This document shows, one piece after another, positions 52,059 through 60,437 of a DNA stretch of 64,000 nt. The notes below the pieces were generated by a model. That model made no database searches and was not told the DNA's origin. It saw nothing but the letters and a program-made list of their open reading frames with translations. A program made the position numbers and the translations under genes. The first letter of the stretch is position 1, and each line of letters begins with the position of its first letter. The stretch is from BP-464 sp045805505 (lineage in GTDB: Bacteria > Actinomycetota > Thermoleophilia > Solirubrobacterales > Solirubrobacteraceae): NCBI GenBank assembly GCA_045805505.1, contig JBJMLA010000003.1:19188-83187 (forward strand), written 5' to 3'.

Positions 52059-52090
52059 AAGGGTCTGACCCTTCATGAAGGGTCTGACCC
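52059..52090. repeat. Double GGGTCTGACCC palindrome between proB and proA
   Basis: Two copies of GGGTCTGACCC (52061-52071 and 52080-52090) flank the self-complementary TTCATGAA (52072-52079), so the whole is one dyad centred on CATG with only the two central T residues unpaired. The same core occurs inside prmA at 12732-12742. REP-like element; in the proB-proA transcript it would fold as a stable hairpin. Confidence 0.8.
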
Positions 52091-52094
52091 CCAA

Positions 52095-53189
52095 TCAGGC
52101 GAGGACGAAGTAGTCGCGGTGGACGGCCTCTTCGGCCGCGCCGCCCAGCGTCTCTCGCACCTGGGCCGAGTGCATGCCCTTGACGCGGCGCAGCTCGTCG
52201 GCCGCGTAGGAGGCGATGCCCTTGCCCAGCAGCTTGCCGCCGCTCGCGGTGACCTCCACGGCGTCGCCTGCGTCGAACGAGCCGCGGATCTCGGCGATGC
52301 CGACGGGCAGCAGGCTCGTGCCGCCCTCGCGCAGCGCGCGCTCGGCCCCCGCGTCGACCACGAGGGTCCCGCGGGTCGGCTTGGCGTAGCGCAGCCAGAG
52401 CTTGAACGACGAGTAGCCCTGCGCCCGCGCCGGGAAGCGCGTGCCCGCCGGCTCGCCGGCCAGCGCCGCCCGCAGCTGCGCCTCGTGCAGCCCGTTGCAG
52501 ATCACCGCCGGGATGCCCGCCGCCGTGGCCATCTCCGCGGCGACGACCTTCGAGCGCATCCCGCCCGTGCCGAGCGCCGAGGTCCCGTGGCCGATGTCGA
52601 GCGTGTGCAGTGCCTCGAAGTCGGTGATCTCCCCCACGAGCTCGGCGCCGGCCTCAACCCGCGGATCCGCGGTGAACAGCCCGTCGATGTCGGTGAGCAG
52701 GACGAGCAGGTCGGCGCCGGTGAGGATGGCCACCTGCGCGGCCAGGAAGTCGTTGTCGCCGAAGGAGATCTCGTCGGTGGCGGTCGAGTCGTTCTCGTTG
52801 ATGACCGGCACGACCCGCCAAGCGAGCAGCCGGTTGAGCGTTCGGCGCGCGTTGAGGTAGTGCCCCCGCGCGCTGAGGTCGAAGAACGTCAGCAGCATCT
52901 GGGCGCTGGTCACCCCCCGCGCCGCCAGCAGCTCGTCGTAGACGCGGTAGAGCTTGCCCTGCCCCACGGCACTGGCCGCCTGCAGGTCCTCGATCTCGCG
53001 CGGGCGCGCGGCCAGGCCCATGACCTCCATGCCGCGGGCGATCGCGCCGCTGGAGACCACGACCACGTCGTCGCCCGCCGCGTGCCGGTCGGCGACCGCC
53101 GCGCAGATCCCGGCGAGCACGTCCGCGCGCAGGACCCCGCCATCGTCGGCGACGATGCTCGACCCGAGCTTGATGACCACGCGCGCCAT
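52095..53189 (-). CDS. proB: Glutamate 5-kinase
   Basis: 364 residues. First, feedback-regulated step of proline synthesis. Amino-acid-kinase domain at 1-250 (VVIKLGSSIVADDGG, VVVVSSGAIARGM, INENDSTATDEISFGDND, GTGGMRSKV) and a C-terminal PUA domain at about 270-355 (GTLVVDAGAERAL, GLAEIRG-like strand). The order obgE-proB-proA-nadD-rsfS on one strand is conserved in many actinobacteria. TAGGCT lies 10 nt before the ATG. Confidence 0.97.
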   Translation of the reverse strand: MARVVIKLGSSIVADDGGVLRADVLAGICAAVADRHAAGDDVVVVSSGAIARGMEVMGLAARPREIEDLQAASAVGQGKLYRVYDELLAARGVTSAQMLLTFFDLSARGHYLNARRTLNRLLAWRVVPVINENDSTATDEISFGDNDFLAAQVAILTGADLLVLLTDIDGLFTADPRVEAGAELVGEITDFEALHTLDIGHGTSALGTGGMRSKVVAAEMATAAGIPAVICNGLHEAQLRAALAGEPAGTRFPARAQGYSSFKLWLRYAKPTRGTLVVDAGAERALREGGTSLLPVGIAEIRGSFDAGDAVEVTASGGKLLGKGIASYAADELRRVKGMHSAQVRETLGGAAEEAVHRDYFVLA

Positions 53190-53202
53190 GGGCCGCCGCA
53201 GC

Positions 53203-54522
53203 CTACGTCAGCTCGAACACGACGCCGGCGATCTCGACGTCGTCGCCCGGCTCGAAGCCCAGCGCCTCGAGCTCGCGGACCACGCCCATCTTGTGCAGCG
53301 TCTTCTCCACGTGCGCGAGCGCCTCCTCGTTCTCGAGGTCGTGGCGCGCCAGCAGGCGCTCGATCCGCGGGCCGCTGACGACGAACAGGTCGTCCTCGCG
53401 CTCGACGCTGTAGCCCACCCCGCCGGGGCGGAAGGTCTGGTGCTCGGCCAGCGCGTCCTCCCCCGGCAGCTCCTCGACGGGCACGTGCGGCGCGACCGGC
53501 ACGCGGAAGAACAGCTGCTTGGCGAGCTCGTCGAGCCCCAGACCTGTCGCGCTCGAGGTGATGAGCACGGGCACCTCGTCGGCCGGGTCGGGGACCTCCC
53601 ACGCCTCGCCCGGCGGGAGCGCGAACTTCTCGCGCCACATCTCGGCGGCGGCCTCGGCCTCGTCGGGCGGCACGAGGTCGGCCTTCGACAGCGCCAGGAT
53701 CCGCGGCAGCGCGGCCAGGCGCGGGTCGTGCGCGGCGAGCTCGGCCTCGATCGTCTCGTAGTTGTCGATCGGGTCGCTGCCGTCGAGCGGCGCGAGATCG
53801 AGCACGTGGACGAGCAGCCGCGTGCGCTCGACATGGGCGAGGAAGTCGTGGCCGAGGCCCGCACCCTCCGAGGCGCCCTCGATCAGCCCCGGGATGTCGG
53901 CGACCACGAGCTGGCGATCGTCGCCGTCGAGCGTGCCGAGGTGCGGCTCGAGCGTCGTGAACGGATAGCCGGCGACCTTCGGCGTGGCCCGGGTCATGCG
54001 CGCGAGCATCGAGGACTTGCCGGCGTTCGGGACGCCGACCAGCCCGACGTCGGCCAGCAGCTTGAGCTGCAGGTCGACCCACTGCTCGTCGCCGGGCAGG
54101 CCCTTCTCCGCGAGCCGCGGCGCCTGGCGCGTCGGCGAGACGAACCGGCGGTTGCCCTTGCCGCCCAGCCCGCCGCGCGCGACCAGCACCTGCTGGCCCG
54201 GGATGACCAGGTCATAGACCGTGCCGTCCTCGGTGGTGACCTGGGTGCCCGGCGGGACCTTGACGAGCAGCTCGTTGCCCCGCGCGCCGTGCTTGTTGTC
54301 GCCCTCGCCGTGACGGCCGCGCCCCGCGCTGTAGTGCGCGCTGCGCTTGAAGGTCTGCAGGTCGCGCATCGAGTCGTCGCAGATCAGGATCACGTCGCCG
54401 CCGTGGCCGCCGTCGCCGCCGTCGGGTCCGCCCATGGGCACATTGGCCTCGCGCCGGAAGCTCAAGCAGCCGTTGCCGCCGCCACCGGCGGAGACGAAGA
54501 TCCGTGCCTTGTCGTAGAGCAC
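53203..54522 (-). CDS. obgE: GTPase ObgE/CgtA
   Basis: 439 residues from a GTG at 54522. Gly-rich Obg fold at 1-158 (DKARIFVSAGGGGNGCLSFRRE-type start, GGDGGHGGDV), G domain with GVPNAGKSSML, DIPGLIEGAS and LSKADLV, and a C-terminal OCT domain (GYSVEREDDLFVVSGPRIER). It acts in 50S assembly and the stringent response. Usually rplU and rpmA come directly upstream; here they are 7.7 kb away. Confidence 0.97.
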   Translation of the reverse strand: MLYDKARIFVSAGGGGNGCLSFRREANVPMGGPDGGDGGHGGDVILICDDSMRDLQTFKRSAHYSAGRGRHGEGDNKHGARGNELLVKVPPGTQVTTEDGTVYDLVIPGQQVLVARGGLGGKGNRRFVSPTRQAPRLAEKGLPGDEQWVDLQLKLLADVGLVGVPNAGKSSMLARMTRATPKVAGYPFTTLEPHLGTLDGDDRQLVVADIPGLIEGASEGAGLGHDFLAHVERTRLLVHVLDLAPLDGSDPIDNYETIEAELAAHDPRLAALPRILALSKADLVPPDEAEAAAEMWREKFALPPGEAWEVPDPADEVPVLITSSATGLGLDELAKQLFFRVPVAPHVPVEELPGEDALAEHQTFRPGGVGYSVEREDDLFVVSGPRIERLLARHDLENEEALAHVEKTLHKMGVVRELEALGFEPGDDVEIAGVVFELT

Positions 54523-54546
54523 GCGTCTCAGGGTACGGTCAGGACC
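54509..54546 (+). promoter_or_regulatory. Promoter of the SDR gene
   Basis: TTGTCG (54509-54514), 19-bp spacer, TACGGT (54534-54539), then 7 nt to the ATG at 54547. The -35 lies inside the first codons of the divergent obgE. Confidence 0.5.
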
Positions 54547-55227
54547 ATGGCCGACTCTCCCGTCTTCGTCATCACCGGCGCGTCGAGCGGCATCGGCGCC
54601 GCCACTGCCCGCCAGGCCGCCGAGGCCGGCCACCGCGTCGTGCTCGCCGCCCGCAGCGCCGAGAAGATCGAGGCGCTGGCCACCGAGACCGGCGGGATCG
54701 CCGTCACCACCGACGTCACGGAATGGGCCGACAACGAAGCGCTCATCCAGCGGGCGATCGACGAGTTCGGCCGCGTCGACGCCGTCTTCGCCAACGCCGG
54801 CTTCGGCGGCGCCCGCGGCTGGCTCAAGGGCGATCCGCAGGAATGGCGCGACATGGTCCTCACCAACGTCCTGGGCGCCGCCTACACCGTGCGCGCCGCC
54901 ATTCCCGCGCTGACCGAGGCCAAGGGCCATGTCCTGATCACCTCCAGCGTCGCCGGCCGCCGCGCGCTGCCGGGCTCGTTCTACTCCGTCACCAAGCACG
55001 CCGTCACCGCGATGGCCGAGGCGCTGCGCCAGGACCTCAACGGGACCGGCGTGCGCGTCACCTCGATCGAGCCGGGCATGGTCGACACGCCGTTCTTCGA
55101 GAACAAGCCGACGATCGAGGCGCTGCAGCCCGAGGACATCGCGCGCGCCGTGATGTACGCGGTCTCCCAGCCCGCCCACGTCGACGTCAACGAGATCCTG
55201 ATCCGCCCGACGGCGCAGGAAGGGTGA
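54547..55227 (+). CDS. SDR family oxidoreductase
   Basis: 226 residues. Short-chain dehydrogenase with TGASSGIG at 10-17, NAGFGG, catalytic Ser in ITSSVAG, the YSVTK dyad and PGMVDTPF after it. The pattern matches the YdfG/clavaldehyde-dehydrogenase-like group that acts on small hydroxy or carbonyl substrates; the substrate is unknown. First plus-strand gene of the block that separates obgE from rpmA. The ATG is exactly 7 nt after TACGGT, so leaderless. Confidence 0.9.
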   Translation: MADSPVFVITGASSGIGAATARQAAEAGHRVVLAARSAEKIEALATETGGIAVTTDVTEWADNEALIQRAIDEFGRVDAVFANAGFGGARGWLKGDPQEWRDMVLTNVLGAAYTVRAAIPALTEAKGHVLITSSVAGRRALPGSFYSVTKHAVTAMAEALRQDLNGTGVRVTSIEPGMVDTPFFENKPTIEALQPEDIARAVMYAVSQPAHVDVNEILIRPTAQEG

Positions 55228-55240
55228 GACTGAACCGACA

Positions 55241-55255
55241 CTGACGCGCCGTCAG
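55241..55255. repeat. Small GC hairpin between SDR and propeller genes
   Basis: CTGACG-CGC-CGTCAG, perfect 6-bp stem. The left arm could also be the -35 (CTGACG, 17 bp from GATGAT at 55264-55269, itself 6 nt before the ATG at 55276). Terminator of the SDR gene or operator of the next gene. Confidence 0.45.
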
Positions 55256-55275
55256 CGGCGGCGGATGATCGCCTC

Positions 55276-57273
55276 ATGCTCCGCACCGCTCTCGCCGCGA
55301 TGGCCACCCTGCTGGTCGCGGCCGCGCCCGCCGGCGCCGTCTCGCTGGACCCGACCGCCCTCCTGAGCGTCAGCACCGCCACCAGTGGCGGCAACGACAC
55401 CCCGCTGGCGCTCGGCAACGCGACGGGCGGCGAGGCGATCACGCCCGACGGCCGCTATGTCGCCTTCGTGGACTTCTCGCAGAACCTGACCGCGGAGACC
55501 GACACCAACAACGGCTACGACGTCTTCTGGCGCGACACCAAGACCGGCGAGACCAAGCTGGTCAGCGTCAACGCCGGCGGCACGGCCGCCGCCAACGGCG
55601 ACTCGGAGCGCCCGACGATCAGCGACGACGGACGCTACGTGGCCTTCGACTCCACCGCGCTGAACCTGGTGGCCGGCGACGTCGCCAACGCCAACGGAAC
55701 CGCGCCGGACATCTTCCTGCGCGACGTCGCGGGCGGCACGACCACGCTCGTGAGCCGCAGCACGGTCTCGGCGACCACCACCGGCAACAACCGCAGCCTC
55801 TCTCCGATGATCAGCGGCAACGGCCGCTACGTGGTCTGGACGAGCAAGTCCTCGGACATGGAGGTGCCGAGCATCGTCAGCGGAACGCTCGGCCAGTTCC
55901 ACGTCGTCGTCCGCGACCTGCAGACCGCGACCACCAGCTTCGTCGACGTCGACCCGGCGGGCACCGACATCTCACGCCAGTCCAACGGGACGACCGAGGC
56001 CGGGCCCAACAGCCTCTACACGATCACGCGTGACGGGCACTACATCGCCTTCCAGTCCGAGGGCTACAACCTGATCACCGGCTACACGAGCCCGGGCAGC
56101 GGCGCGGACAACGTCTTCCGGCGTGACCTGCTGACGAACACGACCGTCCTCGCCAGCCCCAGCACCGCGGGCCCGACCACCGGCGCGAACGACTCCAACG
56201 GCTTCGCCCCGATGCAGATCTCCGACGACGGGCGCTACATCACCTTCGAGGGCGGTGGCGACGACCTCACCCCCGGCGTCCCGGCCCACACCAACCACAT
56301 CTATCAGCGCGACGTCACGGGGGCGACGACGACGCTCGTCGACACCGCGTCGCCCGGCGTCGCCTCCGACGGCCTCAGCTACAACCCCCGGGCGAGCGCC
56401 GACGGCCGCTACGTCCTGTTCTACAGCGACTCCGACGACATCGTCGCCGGCGACACCAACGCCCACCCCGGCCTGTTCCGCTGGGACCGCAGCACGGGTG
56501 GGCGGGTCGCCGTCGACGTCGCGGCGGGAACCGCGGTGCCGGCCAACGGCAGCACGACCTTCGAGGGCGCCCTGAGCGCCGACGGCACGCGGGCGGTCTT
56601 CGCCAGCGACGGGAGAAACCTCGTGACGGGCTTCTCCGGGAACGGCTCGCAGGTCTACCTGCGCGACCTCGCCGCGGGCACCACGCAGCTGCTGTCCTCC
56701 GCGCCCGGCTCGGCGACGGCGGCCGCCAACGGCCCGAGCGCCAAGCCCTGGCTGAGCGCGGGCGGCACCCGGGCGACGTGGACGTCGACGGCGACCGACC
56801 TCATCGCGTCGTTCACCGACCTCAACGGAGCGGGCACCCCGGACTTCTTCACCCGCGCCGAGACGCCGCCGGTCCCGGCGCCCGAGGTCGTCCCGCCCGC
56901 GACGGGCGGCGGCAGCGACCCGCCGCCGGCCATGACGCCGCCCCCCACCGGAAGCGACAACCCGCTCGTCCCGCCCGCGACGACGAATCCGACCACCACA
57001 CCGCGCCCGCACGGCGTAACCCGCCGCGGCACCCGCAAGCGCGATGTGCTCGTCGGCACCCGCTTCGCCGACAAGCTCTACGGGCTGGCGGGCGACGACG
57101 CGATCACCGGCAAGGCCGGGCCCGACCTGCTGGTCGGCGGACCCGGCGACGACCGCATCAACGCCGCCGACGGCGCGCAGGACACCGTCGACTGCGGACC
57201 GGGCAAGCACGACCGCGCGACCGTCGACAAGCTCGACAAGGTCAAGGGGTGCGAGAAGGTGACGCGCCGATGA
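55276..57273 (+). CDS. Secreted TolB-like (PD40) beta-propeller protein with RTX-like C-terminus
   Basis: 665 residues. Signal peptide (to PAGAV, about 21). PD40/WD40-like repeats from about 45 to 530, each with TPDGRYVAF, SDDGRYVAF, SGNGRYVVW, SADGRYVLF type strands and a following Asn/Asp-rich turn plus DVFWRDTKTG-type strand. A Pro/Thr linker (about 535-585) leads to a calcium-binding-like end (RDVLVGTRFADKLYGLAGDD, GGPGDDRINAADG, VDCGPGKHD). A surface or secreted scaffold; no catalytic residues seen. It is convergent with the MarR-GNAT gene and overlaps it by 32 bp. Confidence 0.78.
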   Translation: MLRTALAAMATLLVAAAPAGAVSLDPTALLSVSTATSGGNDTPLALGNATGGEAITPDGRYVAFVDFSQNLTAETDTNNGYDVFWRDTKTGETKLVSVNAGGTAAANGDSERPTISDDGRYVAFDSTALNLVAGDVANANGTAPDIFLRDVAGGTTTLVSRSTVSATTTGNNRSLSPMISGNGRYVVWTSKSSDMEVPSIVSGTLGQFHVVVRDLQTATTSFVDVDPAGTDISRQSNGTTEAGPNSLYTITRDGHYIAFQSEGYNLITGYTSPGSGADNVFRRDLLTNTTVLASPSTAGPTTGANDSNGFAPMQISDDGRYITFEGGGDDLTPGVPAHTNHIYQRDVTGATTTLVDTASPGVASDGLSYNPRASADGRYVLFYSDSDDIVAGDTNAHPGLFRWDRSTGGRVAVDVAAGTAVPANGSTTFEGALSADGTRAVFASDGRNLVTGFSGNGSQVYLRDLAAGTTQLLSSAPGSATAAANGPSAKPWLSAGGTRATWTSTATDLIASFTDLNGAGTPDFFTRAETPPVPAPEVVPPATGGGSDPPPAMTPPPTGSDNPLVPPATTNPTTTPRPHGVTRRGTRKRDVLVGTRFADKLYGLAGDDAITGKAGPDLLVGGPGDDRINAADGAQDTVDCGPGKHDRATVDKLDKVKGCEKVTRR

Positions 57274-58147
57274 GCTTCTCGAACCAGTGGTGCGCGTAGC
57301 GCTCGTCGTTGTAGGCGGGGATCTCCTCATAGCCGGCTGACCGGTACATGGCGATCGCCTCGGTCAGCGCGCGGTTGGTCTCCAGGCGCACACGTTCCGC
57401 CCCGCGCGCCGCGGCGTGGGACTCGAGCTCGGCCAGCAGCCGCCGCCCCAGGCCCAGGCCCCGCGCGGACGCCGCGACCCACATGCGCTTGATGTCGGGC
57501 GCCGCCGCATCGTGGAACCGCAGCGCCCCGCAGCCGACGGGCTCGCCGTGCAGCGTGGCGACGAGCAGCAACCCCGCCGGCGGTCGCAGGACGGCGGGAT
57601 CGGGGAGCGTGCTGACCGCGGGATCGAAGCCGCCGTCGAAACGCGCGTCGAGCTCCGCGGCATAGCGCGCCAGGCAGTGACGCGCGGCGGGCGTCTCGGG
57701 ATCGGTGACCTCCACGCGCACCACGGAGGCCGCCAGCAGTCGCTCGACCTCCCGCATCGCCGCGACCAGCCTCAGCCGCCGGCCGTCGTCGAGGGGATCG
57801 AGCAGCGCGGCGGCCGACTGGTCGCTGAGGCGGTCGAGCACCGCGCGCTCCCGCCGGCCGGCCGCCGTGAGCCGGGCGCTGCGCACGCGGCGATCGCGCT
57901 CGCCGGCCGTGACCTTCACCAGTCCCGCGCCCTCGAGCGCCCGCAGCAGGCGGCTGAGATAGCCCGAGTCGAGCCCCAGGCGCGCGCGCAGCATCCGGAC
58001 CTCGCAGCCGTTGTCGCCGATCTCCCACAGCACCCGCGCCTCGCCGAGCGAGCGATCGCGGGACAGGAAGCGGTCGTCGAGCGCGCCGACGCGCTGGGTG
58101 ACCGTGCGGCTGAAGCGCCGCACCTGCTCGACCATCTCGGCCTCCAT
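57242..58147 (-). CDS. MarR-family regulator fused to GNAT acetyltransferase
   Basis: 301 residues. MarR winged helix at about 1-140 (LSLGEARVLWEIG-like helix, LGLDSGYLSRLLRALEGAGLV recognition unit split over two helices, ERDRRVRSARLT wing) and a GNAT domain at about 150-295 with the acetyl-CoA pyrophosphate loop ARGLGLGRRLL and EAIAMYRSAGY. The fusion could couple sensing with acetylation of a small molecule or protein. TTGACC-18 bp-TAAGGT-7 nt-ATG forms an ideal leaderless promoter, overlaid by a dyad. Divergent from the alcohol dehydrogenase gene. Confidence 0.88.
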   Translation of the reverse strand: MEAEMVEQVRRFSRTVTQRVGALDDRFLSRDRSLGEARVLWEIGDNGCEVRMLRARLGLDSGYLSRLLRALEGAGLVKVTAGERDRRVRSARLTAAGRRERAVLDRLSDQSAAALLDPLDDGRRLRLVAAMREVERLLAASVVRVEVTDPETPAARHCLARYAAELDARFDGGFDPAVSTLPDPAVLRPPAGLLLVATLHGEPVGCGALRFHDAAAPDIKRMWVAASARGLGLGRRLLAELESHAAARGAERVRLETNRALTEAIAMYRSAGYEEIPAYNDERYAHHWFEKLIGASPSRTP

Positions 58148-58150
58148 TTC

Positions 58151-58184
58151 TCTGACCTTAGTCAGACGCTTGCCCGCGGGTCAA
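58151..58184 (-). promoter_or_regulatory. Promoter and operator of the MarR-GNAT gene
   Basis: -35 TTGACC (58179-58184), 18-bp spacer, -10 TAAGGT (58155-58160), 7 nt to the ATG at 58147. The dyad TCTGAC-CTTA-GTCAGA (58151-58166) covers the -10, a fitting autorepression site for a MarR dimer. Confidence 0.7.
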
Positions 58185-58203
58185 CCGTGGAAGACTTCGC
58201 CGC

Positions 58204-59310
58204 ATGCAGATCCGCGCCGCCGTGCTCGAGGAGTTCGGACAGCCGCTCGTCGTCCAGGACGTCGAGCTGGCCGACCCGCAGCCCGGAGAGGTGCTGGTGC
58301 GCCTGCACGCCTGCGGCGTCTGCCACACCGACATGTACACCGCCTCGGGCGCCGACCCGTCGGGCTACGCCCCGGCCGTGCTCGGCCACGAGGGCGCCGG
58401 GATCGTCGAGGCGATCGGCGAGGGAGTCACGAGCCTGCAGCCCGGCGACCACGTGGTGACGCTGTTCTCACCGCAGTGCGGCGAGTGCGTCCACTGCCGC
58501 TCGCCCAAGACCAACCTGTGCATGGCCATCCGCGAGCAGCAGAACCAGGGCTACCTCCCCGACGGCACCACGCGGCTGTCTCGCGGTGGCGAGCCGATCC
58601 GCCACTTCATGGGCACCTCGACCTTCGCCGAGGCGACCGTCATGCCCGAGATCGCGCTGGCCAAGATCTCGCCGGACGCTCCGCTGGATCGCGCCTGCCT
58701 GTTCGCCTGCGGGTTGTCGACCGGCCTGGGCGCCGCGATGTACACCGCGAAGGTCGAGGCGGGCAGCACCGTCGCGGTCTTCGGGGCCGGCATGGTCGGC
58801 CTGGGCGCCGTCGCGGGCGCGCGCCTGCAGGGCGCCGAGCGCATCGTCTGCGTCGACATGAGCGACGAGCGCCTCGAGCTGGCCAAGGGCCAGGGCGCCA
58901 CCGACGTCATGAAGGGCGGCCCGCAGGTCGTCGACGCGCTGCTGGAGATGACCGGGGGCTTCGGCTGCGACTACACCTTCGAGGCCACCGGCCTGGTCGC
59001 CGTCATGCGCCAGGCCGTCGAGTCGGCGCGGATGGGCTGGGGCCTGGCGACGATGTGCGGCGTCGCCGGCAAGGGCGAGACGCTCGACATCGTGCCCCGC
59101 TTCCTCATCACCGGCCGCCGCGTCGCCGGCTCGTCCTTCGGCGGCGTCAAGGGCCGCGAGGGCGTCCCGCATCTCGTCGACCGCTGGCTGGCCGGCGACA
59201 TCGACGTCGAACCGTTCGTCTCACACTCGCTCTCCCTCGACGAGGTCAACCACGGCTTCGAGCTGATGGAGCGCCAGGACGGCATCCGCAGCGTGATCGC
59301 GCTCGCCTGA
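58204..59310 (+). CDS. Zinc-dependent alcohol dehydrogenase, class III-like
   Basis: 368 residues of the MDR family. Catalytic zinc ligands Cys40, His62 and Cys169 (CGVCHTD, GHEGAG, ACGLSTG), structural zinc Cys92, Cys95, Cys98 and Cys106, and NAD-binding GAGMVGLG. The segment GYLPDGTTRLSRGGEPIRHF is typical of class III/formaldehyde (thiol-adduct) dehydrogenases and related alcohol dehydrogenases. The cofactor thiol in this organism is unknown. Coupled to the next gene by TGATG. Its promoter region is shared with the MarR-GNAT gene, so control by that protein is possible. Confidence 0.9.
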   Translation: MQIRAAVLEEFGQPLVVQDVELADPQPGEVLVRLHACGVCHTDMYTASGADPSGYAPAVLGHEGAGIVEAIGEGVTSLQPGDHVVTLFSPQCGECVHCRSPKTNLCMAIREQQNQGYLPDGTTRLSRGGEPIRHFMGTSTFAEATVMPEIALAKISPDAPLDRACLFACGLSTGLGAAMYTAKVEAGSTVAVFGAGMVGLGAVAGARLQGAERIVCVDMSDERLELAKGQGATDVMKGGPQVVDALLEMTGGFGCDYTFEATGLVAVMRQAVESARMGWGLATMCGVAGKGETLDIVPRFLITGRRVAGSSFGGVKGREGVPHLVDRWLAGDIDVEPFVSHSLSLDEVNHGFELMERQDGIRSVIALA

Positions 59311-59798
59311 TGCTCGCCATCACCAGCTACGGCGTCTTCGTCGCGCTGCACGTCATCGCGGTGGTGGGCGCCTACGGGCTGCCGCTGGCCTATCCGCTGA
59401 TGCTTCCCTACCTGCGCCGCGCCCACCCGCGCTCGATGCCCGGGGTCCACGACGTCCAGCATCGCCTCAACAAGATCCTCACCGGCCCGGGCACGCTGCT
59501 CGTGCTGGGCGCCGGCATCTACCTGGCGTCCAAGGCCGACGCGTGGGACGAGCCGTGGGTCGGCGTCGGGTTCACCGCGATCATCATCATCGCGCTGGCC
59601 GGGGGCTGGATCGTCGGCACGACCGCGAAGCTGGCCGAGATGGCACAGGCCGACGTCGCCGCCGCCGGCCCCGGGGGCGACGTGGCGTGGAGCCCGGAGT
59701 ACGAGGCGCTCTACCACCGCTACGAGCGCGTCGAGCTGTTCCTCGGGCTCGTCGTGATGGTGACGATCTTCTGCATGGCCGCCAAGCCCGGCTCCTAG
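59310..59798 (+). CDS. DUF2269-like integral membrane protein
   Basis: 162 residues with four hydrophobic helices (about 4-28, 52-70, 82-105, 143-160). The first has the family-like GVFVALHVIAVVGAYGLPL. No known function. ATG overlaps the dehydrogenase stop, so the two are co-translated. Confidence 0.6.
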   Translation: MLAITSYGVFVALHVIAVVGAYGLPLAYPLMLPYLRRAHPRSMPGVHDVQHRLNKILTGPGTLLVLGAGIYLASKADAWDEPWVGVGFTAIIIIALAGGWIVGTTAKLAEMAQADVAAAGPGGDVAWSPEYEALYHRYERVELFLGLVVMVTIFCMAAKPGS

Positions 59799-59843
59799 CC
59801 GCGCGCGGCGACTACCGCGCCGCATCAGGGGTAGATCCGGGGC

Positions 59844-60437
59844 ATGAAGATCACCTCGGCTCATGCCATCGCGTTCGTCGCGCTGCTCGTGGCGGTGGGC
59901 GGCGGCCTCGCGGTCGCCCACAACGGCGACACCGACAAGATCCACCTCTGCATCTCGAGCGGCTCGGGCGCCGTCCGCGCCGTCCAGCCCGACGGCACCT
60001 GCTCCGCGAGCGAGACGGCCCAGGACGTCCGCATCCAGAACGTCGGCTACCACACCCGCTCGGACCGCCGGGCCACGTACCCCGCGAAGGCGACGCGCCT
60101 GGTCTCCCCGCAGCTCATCGTCCCGGCCGGCGGTGACAGCTACCTGATCCGGGGCAAGCTGGTGGTGGGCAAGCGCGGCGCGGGCGCGCGCCCCGGCATC
60201 GTCACCTGCCGGCTGACGTCGACCGACAACACGCCGGCTGATGTCGTGCGGGCCACGGTCGCGCCGGGCGAGCTCGTCCCGATGGCCTTCGACAACACCG
60301 GCAAGACCGACGGGCGTCCGGGGCAGTCGGCGGCGACCGAGATCTCCTGCTCGGGCGGCAGGAGCACGTTCACCGTCTCGAACGTGCAACTCACCGCGAT
60401 GCCGCTCGACACGATCTCGAAGGGCCTGACGCCCTAG
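59844..60437 (+). CDS. Hypothetical secreted protein
   Basis: 197 residues, not recognised. A signal peptide or anchor (MKITSAHAIAFVALLVAVGGGLAVA), then an IHLCISSGSGAVRAV segment and four Cys in total, in an all-beta-looking chain. Similar short Cys-containing secreted proteins are common in Thermoleophilia by my recollection. TAGATC is 6 nt before the ATG. Stop overlaps the convergent BenE gene stop by 4 bp. Confidence 0.6.
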   Translation: MKITSAHAIAFVALLVAVGGGLAVAHNGDTDKIHLCISSGSGAVRAVQPDGTCSASETAQDVRIQNVGYHTRSDRRATYPAKATRLVSPQLIVPAGGDSYLIRGKLVVGKRGAGARPGIVTCRLTSTDNTPADVVRATVAPGELVPMAFDNTGKTDGRPGQSAATEISCSGGRSTFTVSNVQLTAMPLDTISKGLTP

